Below are positions 54,276 through 64,000 of a stretch of 64,000 nucleotides of DNA, piece after piece. The notes under the pieces were generated by a model. It ran no database searches. It saw nothing but the letters and a program-made list of their open reading frames with translations, and was not told the origin of the DNA. Origin of the DNA: Lampris incognitus (Eukaryota; Chordata; Actinopteri; Lampriformes; Lampridae). Position numbers and translations under genes: made by a program. Each line of letters starts with the position of its first letter. The stretch's first letter is position 1. The stretch is from the NCBI RefSeq assembly GCF_029633865.1, contig NC_079222.1, positions 29,595,265 through 29,659,264 on the forward strand, written 5' to 3'.

Positions 54276-57115
54276 TGTAATGTTCAGTTATGTAATAAAT
54301 CAAGCTGAAAATTAAACCTTGTCTCTGTGTATTTAATCAAGTCTTGTCTGCTCCAAGGCTGTCACATGTTCTCATCCTAGAACGTTCTGAGCATGAACCT
54401 TAACCCTCTACAATAAACAGAATATACCAATACTGCCACCTACTGGCCCGGTAGGCGTATGTCATTACATCCTCCTTCCTTTGAAGTTAAAATTTTTTTT
54501 TTAAATAAGAATAAAAATACAAGGTAAGTATAAAGTCTAGAGACTGTTAAGCTATAACCAAACTTAGTCATCTAAACATTACAACACATTTTTAACTTTC
54601 CTTTTCAGGTAAAATAACAAACGGGTAAGTCACATTAAGCTATTGCCACACCTAGTAATTTAAACATTAAACAGTATATTTAACCCTTTTCTTTTCAGTA
54701 CAGGTATACTTTATAACCACAAACATGTAAGTCACATTATTTCCTTTTCAGGTATCCCAACTCAATGTGACGTTCTGATAAGTTTTCAAATAATTCCGCG
54801 TTCGGTTGTTTTGTAGGATATCTCTAACCAAACTCAGTCTGTTTTTTTTTTCCTTTTTAAATTTTTTATCCTACAAGTCCATTATAACTTCCTGTTTTCT
54901 AGGCCTCATGACTGGTGTTTCAGTCGTTGGGGTAGGTGGAGGAAACGCAGTCGAGTGCACGTCAGGAGGTGTCACTTCAGCCCCTGCCTGTTCCTGATAT
55001 GTCTCCTGAGTCTTGAGCAGACTTTGGCGGGTTCTCCGCAGTACCTGTCCATCTTACCCCTACAGAAAATCAACGTCCACAGTGCTGTTGTTTTTTGTTT
55101 TTCTTGCCCTTTTGTGTCTGTTTAAGTGGGAGAGTACTGCTGGCGTCACGTGTGGCTGCCACTTCTCCGTCTCGTAGCGCCCCCTTTCCCATCCACTCCT
55201 GTATGTTTGTGCTATGTTTACCTGTTGTCTTCTCTCACCACAATTTATCGTAAAGCGACTTTGAGTGTTATATGGCATTACTCGACACATTATTATTCTT
55301 TTTATTATCTTCAGTCCTAATGGTATATGACCTTGGACTGACTTCTTTCAGGACCATTGCCTTTCTGTTCTATGCAGAGGGCTCTTCGATTCTGACCACT
55401 TCATGTTCTGAAAGAGGTTTCAGACTCCTGGCAGCCTTGTCGTGGTTCTTTTTCTGTTCCCACTTGAGCTGCACGTGTTTCTGTGTCAGTTTCAGACCAC
55501 TCAATTGGACCCTTTGTAGGAGGTTCAACAGTCTCTCGTTGTATTGTAGTGTAGAGCCCCACAGAACTAAGTCATCACTGTAGATTTCAGGAGCCGATTT
55601 GACTCCAAATGAAGTATAAGAAAACAGTATCTGGCAAACGGTGTATTGAACGTGCAGTACTTGCTGCTCTTATCATACAATTTCAGTTGCCAGAAACCAT
55701 GAGATGCATCTAGTTTACTGAAGAATTTTGCCCCTGATATTTCACTAGTGATTTCTTTCCATTTCGGTATCTGGTAGTGCTCTCTCTTAATGTTCTCATT
55801 AAGGTCTTTGGGGTCTAGGCACACCCTAAACTCACCATTGGGTTTCTTTACACATTTTATGGAGTTCACCCAGTCTGTCGGTTGTTCAATATGTTTTATG
55901 ACTCCCAATTTCACCATCCAGTTGAGTTCTTTCTTTAAGCTGGCTCGAAGTGATGCTGGCACTCTCCATGGGGCGTGCACGACTGGCTTGGCATCACTTT
56001 TCAGTTCCATTCTGTAGGTGAATGGCAAAGTCCCTTGGCCAGTGAAGATATCAGGAAACTTTTGCACAATGTCAGTAACTGTGTCGCTGTGAGTCTTAAG
56101 AACCACCTTTTCCCTGTTGATTTGGTAGCACCTCTTGACCAGCTCAAGGTCCTCACAAGCTTTGTCTCCTAGCAGTGACTTGTGATCATTAGGAACAACC
56201 ACGAACGTCAGGTTTTGTTGCTTCCCTTTCAACATTCACTTTCAGCCTGCACATCCTTTTGGTTTCTATTCGCTGTCCGTTATGCCTTCAGTGGGACTGT
56301 CCGTTTATGTATTTGTGGCTTCTCTTTAAGTGCTTTAAGGTCTTTTACACTAATCATGTTGGCTTTTGCCCCTGTGTCTAATTTGAAGAAAACCCTTGTC
56401 CCATTAACTAACAGAGGTGCCGTCCATTTGTCTGTTCCCACTGCACTGCCTTGATGTCCAGTGTCTATACTCTTAGTTGGCTGTACACTTTTTTCCAGTC
56501 ACAGGAAACCATGTTCACTAAAAATGAATCACTCAGTGAATCACTTTCCTCATCAGTTTCACCCACTACATGCACCTTGCGTTCTTCCCTTTCTCTTGAA
56601 AAACACATTTTTGCATGGTTTTATCCCTTACAGCTGGAGCACGTTTTACCAAATGCCGGGCATAGCCTGGGTTTCTTTCATCATCTCCACAACGTTTGCA
56701 GCTAAATGTGTCACTTTGCTTGATTCGAGCGCCTCGGTATTTTCCGCGCCCATTTTCCTTGAAAGAAACGGCGTCTACATCCGCACTTGGCAGAGCTAAA
56801 GCTAGTCCCTTAGTGGCACCTTCAAACGAGTTAGCCAAACATGCTAAACATGCTGATTAGCTAACTTGCTGGCCTGGCATATTTTCACAGCGTTGTCCAA
56901 ACTGAGTTCTGCTTCTCTTAACAAGTTTTCTCCGACTTTCTTGTCACATGTGCCGAACACAATTTGATCACGAATCATTGCCTCGTTCAGTGCATTGAAG
57001 TTACAGGTACTAGCCTTTAGACCTAGAACGTTCTGCGCATAAAGCTTACCCTCTAAAATAATCAAGCTATACCAGTACTGCCACCTGCTGGCCCGGAGGG
57101 CGCATGATCATTACA
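54276..57115 (-). mobile_element. Gypsy-type LTR element, internally deleted, with 5-bp TSD
   Basis: A perfect 5-bp duplication, aaagg, lies at 54271-54275 and 57116-57120. The 3' LTR (minus strand) is 54276-54469, starting tgtaatgac and ending gaacattaca, preceded by the polypurine tract aaaggaaggagga. The first ~95 bp of the 5' LTR remain at 57020-57115. They join directly to gag-like sequence (57010-56844; NEAMIRDQIVFGTCDKKVGE). A cysteine-rich, zinc-knuckle-like piece follows at 56838-56566 (CKRCGDDERNPGYAR), then protease (DTGA motif near 56370). The N-terminal RT (NGEFRVCLDPKDLNENI; FFSKLDASHGFWQL) is at 56235-55567. The rest of RT and integrase are missing, and polyprotein-tail-like sequence lies at 55070-54900. 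Defective, but with both outer ends preserved. Confidence 0.8.
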
Positions 57116-57139
57116 AAAGGCACTTTTACATACTTTGAG

Positions 57140-57565
57140 TGTAGGGGGCATCCGGATGGCGTGGCGGTCTATTCAAATCGCCCGATTGAGTCCGCGTGTT
57201 ATCTCCGGCTTGGTCGGGCGTCCTTTCAGACACAATTGGACGTGTCTGCAAGTGGGAAGCCAGATGTGGGTGTGTGCCCTGGTCGCTGCACTAGCGCCTC
57301 CTCTGGTCGGTCGGGGCGCCTGTTCGGTGGGGGGGGGGGTTGGGGGGAATAGCGTGATCCTCCCACGCGCTACGTCCTCCTGGCGAAACTCCTCACTGTC
57401 AGGTGAAAAGAAGCGGCTGGTGACTCCACATGTATCGGAGGAGGCACGTGGTAGTCTGCAGCCCTCCCCGGATCGGCAGAGGGGGTGGAGCAGCGACCGG
57501 GACGATTCGGAAGAGTGGGGTAATTGGCCGGATACAATTGGGAGAAAAAGGGAAAATAAATAAAT
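57140..57565 (+). mobile_element. SINE family B, near full length
   Basis: gcatccggatggcgtggcgg head (B box diverged), body with tcctcccacgcgctacgtcc, and 3' end taattggccggatacaattg followed by aaataaataaat. It begins about 20 bp after the gypsy-type element's target duplication. Confidence 0.85.
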
Positions 57566-58285
57566 AAATCATTTGAGTAATCGGCATCATAATCAGGCTG
57601 ACACATCCACTTTTAATCTTCACGAAACTCCGCAACAAACAAAATGAACCTCTCTACAAAAACCCACAAAAAACATGGAAACAGGCTGGGTTCTCTGTAC
57701 GGCACCAGCCAAACATTTGCTTCTATCAGTGGGCAAACATTAATGTTAAACATGTTATTAATAAACATGTTAATATCTTTTTTTTAAATTCAGGGCAATT
57801 CAGTCATTTCACTCAGCTGCAGCTCAAACATAAATAAATATGCAACATACGTTGAGCACCACCACGTGGGTTCAACCTAAGGTCTTTCTTTAGATATTAC
57901 ACTCCAGGAGCCACAAGGTGACACGTACAGAGGCGACTGTAACGGCAGGTGATTAGGTAGCCATAGTTCACTGTGTGAAGGCCCCGTCTCCATCCACTTA
58001 CACGCCCCACTTATACAGGGACTTAACAGCAACTGACTGTGTGACATTAATTATTCTCTAAAACAAGTCAACTCGTGGCCGTTTACATTTGTCCCACATT
58101 AGGGAAAAACAACTATTGGTTGTCAATCGATAAGCATTGACATCCATTGGTTGTCAACTGATAACCAATCAGTTGACAAAATGATACCCGTTTAAGGCTT
58201 CTTAAATATGAAGTCCTTTTTTAACAATCGGGATAACATCAATGCAGATGAAACTGCGGGTTATGGGGGTCGTTGTCTGTAAATA
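57566..58285. other. No gene recognised
   Basis: Unassigned sequence. Short local duplications of attggttgtcaa near 58110-58170. Confidence 0.35.
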
Positions 58286-58632
58286 GGTGTCACGGTAGCG
58301 CAGAAGGTGCTGGGTTCGAGCCCCGAGATAGTCCAACCCTGGGGGTCGTCCCAGGTCGTCCTCTGTGTGGAGTTTGCATGTTCTCCCCGTGCCTGCGTGG
58401 GTTTCCCCCTACAGTCCAACGACATGTAGGTCAGGTGAATCGGCCATACTGAATTGTCCCTGGGTGTGTGTGTGTGTGTGTGTGTATGTGTGTGTGTGTG
58501 TTTGTGTTGGGCCTTTGATGGCCTGGCGGCCTGTCCAGGGTGTCTGCCTGCCTGCCGCCCAGTGACTGCTGGGATAGGCTCCAGCGACCCTGAGAGCAGG
58601 ATAAGTGGTTTGGATGATGGATGAATGGATGG
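58286..58632 (+). mobile_element. SINE family A with (TG)n
   Basis: Head gtgtcacggtagcgcag, B box gggttcgagcccc, body with gtttgcatgttctccccgtg, (TG)n at 58465-58505 and the 3' domain ending ggatgatggatgaatggatg. Confidence 0.9.
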
Positions 58633-58683
58633 CTATCTTGATTGCAATGTTTGTGACCCTAAATCTTTGAATTAATCAGTATC

Positions 58684-59943
<1,260 letters not shown>

Positions 59944-60288
59944 AAGGAAATTTGTGTTTGGTAGATTATTTCTTTGTTGTAACAATGCTTCTCGGCAATA
60001 AATCTTATACCGTTGGAAAGCCTGTTTATTCCCCTTTTAAATGGTGCCACATTTGTAAGGAACATGCATTTGTGGGATGAGCAGCAGAGCTGAGTATGTG
60101 CGTTGCGCCCATGAAAAATTTGCCAAATCTTCTCTGCCAATGCCAAACAGCTTATTTTGCTGTTGCTATTGACTCTTGTTTTGAGCTTCTGGTACCCCAG
60201 GTGCTGACAATCAGGTGCCTGATATAAGATTTATTGCCAAGAAGCATTGTTACAACAAAGAAATAACCTATCGAACACACATTTCCTT
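59944..60288. repeat. Fold-back element, 66-bp inverted arms
   Basis: Arms 59944-60009 and 60223-60288 match as reverse complements at 61 of 66 positions, around a ~213-bp centre. Simple repeats lie on both outer sides ((AG)n left, tatatatatgtgtgtg right). MITE-like, family not recognised, no coding capacity. Confidence 0.8.
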
Positions 60289-60930
60289 ACTTTTTGTGCT
60301 AAGTATATATATATGTGTGTGTAGCAAAGCTCAAAAAATGGCTCACCCCAGGAGAAATTGCAATAGTAATGTTTCATATTTCTTATTGGTCCTAATACTC
60401 TCCTGCATCATGTATTAAAAGTATGATTTAATGGATGTAGGGAAAAATAATTTTTTCCAAGGTCAAAAGCAAAGTTTCGACGTTTTAGAGTGACGCGGTC
60501 TGGGTAAAATGTTGATAATATTGGACGGTCTACGTACACCTATCCAAAATATGGGACATCTTTTCCCAAGTTTTGGGGGTCAATCTTCCCAGAGGATAGT
60601 CTAATATCTTACACCTTTATTTCGTGTACTACTTCCCCAACACCCAATTTATTTACCAACATTTCCACTTAGGGTTTGTGCCACACTGCTCCTATGGGTA
60701 TAAACTGTTCCTCATAGACATGTGGTGAATCTATGACGCCATCATTTGTTGTAGGGCATTGGCAGAAACCCTGGGGGAACAGGGGGGACACAACCCCCCC
60801 CCCATCCTGGGAAAAATATGATTTATTCCCCCCAATATATCCCTGCAAACACAAATACGTAATTTCAATAATTATTAATAATACTCAGTGAAAGCCCTTG
60901 TGGTGATTAGACACTTAATAATGTGTTTTT
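60289..60930. other. No gene recognised
   Basis: Unassigned sequence. Confidence 0.35.
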
Positions 60931-60937
60931 TTGGGGG

Positions 60938-61381
60938 GGGTTCCCCCTTTTTCTCCCCAATTGTACCTGGCCAATCACCCCGCTCTCTGAGCCGTCCCGG
61001 TTGCTGCTCCACCCCCTTTGCCGATCCGGGGAGGGCCGCAGACTACCACCTGCCTCCTCCGGTACATGTGGAGTCGCCAGCCGCTTCTTTTCACCTGACG
61101 GTGAGAAGTTTCACCAGGGGGACGTAGCGCGTGTGAGGATCACGGTATCCCCCAGTTCCCCCTTACCCTGAACAGGCGCCCCGACCGACCAGAGGAGGCG
61201 CTAGTGCAACGACCAGGATACATACCCACATCCGGCTTCCCACCAGCAGACACTGCCAATTGTGTCTGTAGGGACTCCCGACCAAGCTGGAGGTATATGG
61301 AAAGGCCATAGGAGGTAACAGGGGGATTCGAACCGGCGATCCCTGTGTCAGTGGGCAACAGAATAGACCGCTACGCTGCCT
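60938..61381 (-). mobile_element. SINE family B, full length with small internal duplication
   Basis: From the reversed 3' end (cccctttttctccccaattg) to the head (accgctacgctgcc), with B box ggattcgaacc at 61324-61334. An extra ~22 bp (tatatggaaaggccatagga plus gg) after gctggagg is absent from other copies. Confidence 0.9.
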
Positions 61382-62297
61382 CATATTGAAACATATATCA
61401 CAACATGTCCACAATCTTTAGGCAGGCGACCAGGACCCTGCTCCTCAGCCCTTGTAGGAGCTTGTGCACTGCAACAGCGAGTCAGGTTGCGGCACCATGC
61501 GGCGCAGATGCCGTCGTCAAGGACTTGGTGGCCCCCTAGCCTGTTCAGAGTGCAGATGTGTGCGCGCGAGTATGTCGGCACAACATCTGGATGAGGACAT
61601 GGAGTGCAGTTCACATGCAGGCCTACAGCTAAGGCACATTTCAAGCTTGGTCCCGTTTAAGCTTTCACTCCGGGTGCTGCTATGCGTCATGGACTCACGG
61701 AGAAACACATTACTGTACTACAACATTACTGCACATAAACCGCAAATTTATATGTGCAGAAAATCCAACGATAATAAATGGTTTATAAACTAATTTGACC
61801 AACTTTATTTGTATTTTTAAAAAAAAGGTCGTTTTGGGGCAAGGGTATCCCCAAACGTGCACATACACATTCAAAACAGGTCATCGCTGATGGTTGTATG
61901 TGAAAGAACACCATAGAAGACCAATGTATAGACATACATCGTAGGAAAATAGCATGTTAAAAAGGAGAGATGCACACTTCTCTGTGTGACGCCGTGACAT
62001 GACGGCCCCAAATTTCAACCCCTGAATTCACCTTGATCCACTAAGTATAGAATGGTATATTTTTAATACGTTATCTGGATGTCTCTATAGATCACATAAA
62101 ACCTTGATTAATTACTATTGCAATTTCCCCCCGGGGTCAAACCACGGATTATTGTGGAAATGATAGAACGGACATTTCTATAAAGGCAAAGTACCATTAA
62201 CACAAGCAGGTCAGGAGGTAACAAAAATGACTTTTTACAGAAAGCAAGGTGATTAAAGAGAAAGCAACAGAAAATGTCAAACCATGAAAAGCCTTTT
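61382..62297. other. No gene recognised
   Basis: Spacer downstream of mat2a. The frames at 61381-61793 have no motif. Confidence 0.35.
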
Positions 62298-62301
62298 AGA
62301 T

Positions 62302-62307
62302 TTTATT
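62302..62307 (-). terminator. Candidate poly(A) signal of mat2a
   Basis: tttatt on the plus strand reads AATAAA on the minus strand, about 380 nt after the stop codon. It is a candidate only. Confidence 0.35.
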
Positions 62308-62622
62308 GAGATTTGGGGTTTAAGAGAGAAACATTGGGCAGTACAACTGTTAAAAAAATCTGTCAGATACCCCATTACGTTTTCGATTATGTCAGAAACA
62401 CTAATAGTCTATTACCCTTGCTAAATGCTCAAAATTGATTCGTTTGTGATAATATATACCAGACCCATCCACATTCATCCCGTTTGTTATTTTGTAATCG
62501 GAACTCCTGTTGCTGTCTCTTTAAAAAAGTAAAGGGAGGAGGGGAGGTAAGGACAGGGGAGGACATCATTCTTTGTGGCTGAGGCTGGGGTACAGAATTG
62601 AAAACTGTGGAAAATGCTGCCC

Positions 62623-62671
62623 CCTGCTGGGCATGTAAATTTCTCTGTATTAACAATTACAGCCCAACAGG
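62623..62671 (-). promoter_or_regulatory. METTL16-type hairpin in the mat2a 3' UTR
   Basis: On the minus strand, beginning 17 nt after the stop codon, cctgttgggc and tgtaa pair with ttaca and gcccagcagg, with one G-U pair and one bulged base. The loop carries TACAGAGAA (plus 62641-62649). In mammals METTL16 methylates UACAGAGAA hairpins in the MAT2A 3' UTR and thereby couples S-adenosylmethionine level to splicing and stability of the message. Only one clear copy is visible here; mammals have six. Confidence 0.75.
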
Positions 62672-62687
62672 AGACTAAGGTAATGAA

Positions 62688-63793
62688 TCAGTATTTGAGC
62701 TTCTTGGGCACCTCCCAGGGGAAGCCATCCCGGCCAAAATGGCCATAGGCTGCAGTGCGCTGGTAGATGGGCTTCTTCAGGTCAAGCTCCCTGGGAAAGA
62801 ACAAATACTGAGCTGTGAACTTGGAAAACTGACTGAAAACCCAGAGACTTGTACCATGAAGCTGGTCTTATTGAAAAAGTGGTCCAGACTGTTAAAACAT
62901 TCATCCATTAATTCATTCATTATCCAAGCCGCTTATCCTTACTCAGGGTCGCGGGGATGCTGGAGCCTATCCCTGCAGTAACTGGGCGGCAGGCACGGAG
63001 ACACCCTGGGCAGGCCGCCAGGCCATCACAGGGCCCACACACACACTCTCATACACACCTAAGGACAATTTAGTACAGTCGATTCACCTGACCTACGTGT
63101 CTTTGGACTGTGGGAGGAAACCGGGGCACCCGGGGGAAACCCACTTAGACACGGGGAGAACATGCAAACTCCACACAGAGGACGACCCGGGACGAACCCC
63201 AAGGTTAGACTACCCCGGGACTCGAACCCAGGACCTTCTTGCTGTGAGGCAAATGCGCTAACCACTGTGCCACCGTGCTGCCCGTTTATAGAATGAAAAC
63301 ATTAAATTAAACTAAATTAAATTAAAACATGTTCGATATTAAAAATTAGTCCCGAAAATAATACCTGACAATGACCCCCGGACGGAGGTCGAAGTTTGTG
63401 TTTACAATATCCAGCAGTTCTCTCTCACTCCTCTGGGAGGTCCCATAGTGAAAGATAGCAATGCAAAGGGGATGGGCAACCCCAATGGCATAGGACACCT
63501 ACATTCATATATAAAAAAATAACCAAACAACAAAATCAGATAAGTGACAAAACGGAGTACTCAGGACCAAGTCAAACCGTTTGCAGTTTGCAACACTCTT
63601 CCCTCCTCACCTGGACCAGAACACGCTTGCAGAGATGGGCTTTCACAAGAGACTTGGCCACCCAGCGAGCGGCATAGGCAGCAGAGCGGTCCACCTTTGT
63701 GTAGTCCTTTCCGGAAAAAGCTCCTCCACCATGGGCTCCCCAACCTCCGTAAGTATCTACAATGATCTTACGACCTGTCAGACCAGCATCACC
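62688..63793 (-). CDS. mat2a: S-adenosylmethionine synthetase (methionine adenosyltransferase 2A), last three coding exons
   Basis: The coding exons in transcript order are 63793-63611 (183 nt), 63498-63365 (134 nt) and 62790-62688 (103 nt including TGA). Splice sites are GT-AG and phases agree. They give the last 139 residues of a ~395-residue protein. The family signature GGGAFSGKD (ATP/phosphate loop) is intact in [29 protein letters not shown] and the end [15 protein letters not shown] match MAT2A, while MAT1A ends differently (PRKLVF-type). The enzyme is cytosolic/nuclear and makes S-adenosylmethionine from methionine and ATP as an oligomer. A regulatory hairpin follows the stop codon. 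The last intron (62791-63364) holds a SINE. The upstream exons lie beyond the right edge, and 63794-64000 is intron by my reading. Confidence 0.93.
62902..63295 (-). mobile_element. SINE family A in the last intron of mat2a
   Basis: Reversed tail (catccattaattcattcatt), 3' domain, a short (CA)n remnant (63031-63058), body and tRNA-like head (ggactcgaaccc near 63221; gccaccgtgctgcc). Possible 8-bp duplication aaaacatt at 62894-62901 and 63296-63303. It lies in the same orientation as the gene. Confidence 0.85.
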
Positions 63794-64000
63794 CTATGTA
63801 CAGGAAGATAATTTTATAATCAAAGACGTTATTTCCAGAAGAGAGGATTTTTCTATATCAGAATTCCTTGAACCTTATCATAGAAATACATTTTGGTTGC
63901 AGAAACCTCAAAATATTGAAGTTGCATGTGCAGCGCTCTATAAGCAAGACCCACAACAACATGTTCTATGAAGTTAAGACCCTAGGTATGAGATATTACA
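63794..64000 (-). other. mat2a intron sequence
   Basis: Upstream of the 183-nt exon on the minus strand. No further exon is visible before the window edge. Confidence 0.5.

Overview
The window reads as gene-poor, repeat-rich teleost fish nuclear DNA. The evidence is spliced vertebrate genes with GT-AG introns, fish-type LINEs (L2/Maui, Rex1-like, RTE-like), Tc1/hAT/piggyBac-type DNA elements, two abundant tRNA-headed SINE families and long (CA)n/(GA)n tracts. I see no bacterial or organellar features.

Two genes are well supported, both at the right-hand end. A surfactant protein B-like saposin gene lies on the + strand (48723-53332, eight coding exons, 237 residues, AATAAA downstream). The last three coding exons of mat2a (S-adenosylmethionine synthetase) lie on the - strand (62688-63793) and continue beyond the window. 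They are transcribed towards each other, and SFTPB and MAT2A also share a neighbourhood on human 2p11.2. The mat2a 3' UTR keeps a hairpin whose loop carries UACAGAGAA, the METTL16 target motif. A possible membrane-anchor exon at 14995-15149 belongs to a gene I cannot name.

Layout: 1-5.9 kb holds LINE/SINE fragments and a minisatellite. 5.9-10.3 kb is an RTE-like LINE carrying a Rex1-like insertion that itself carries an L2 insertion. 11.4-14.2 kb is a broken LINE with SINE-tail and Tc1-like insertions. 15-16.3 kb has candidate exons and a SINE. 16.5-19.6 kb is a near full-length RTE-like LINE with a 16-bp target-site duplication. 20-24.3 kb holds a SINE, a 214-bp solo LTR and a 372-bp complete TRIM-type retroelement. 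24.6-40.2 kb is SINEs, LINE fragments, MITEs and LTR-element debris. 40.2-42.4 kb is the 3' half of a Ty3/gypsy-type element. 42.8-46.9 kb is a complete hAT element with two nested solo LTRs. 47.5-48.1 kb duplicates the hAT flanks without the hAT. 48.7-53.5 kb is the sftpb-like gene. 54.3-57.1 kb is an internally deleted gypsy-type element. 57-61.4 kb is SINEs, microsatellites and a fold-back element. 62.3-64 kb is mat2a.

The most unusual element is the TRIM at 23867-24238. It has 135-bp LTRs, a tRNA-Leu-type primer-binding site, a polypurine tract and a 4-bp TSD, and each LTR contains a tRNA-like A box and B box (Pol III-type internal promoter). A solo LTR of the same length and with a perfect 4-bp TSD sits inside the hAT element, so the family has more than one insertion.
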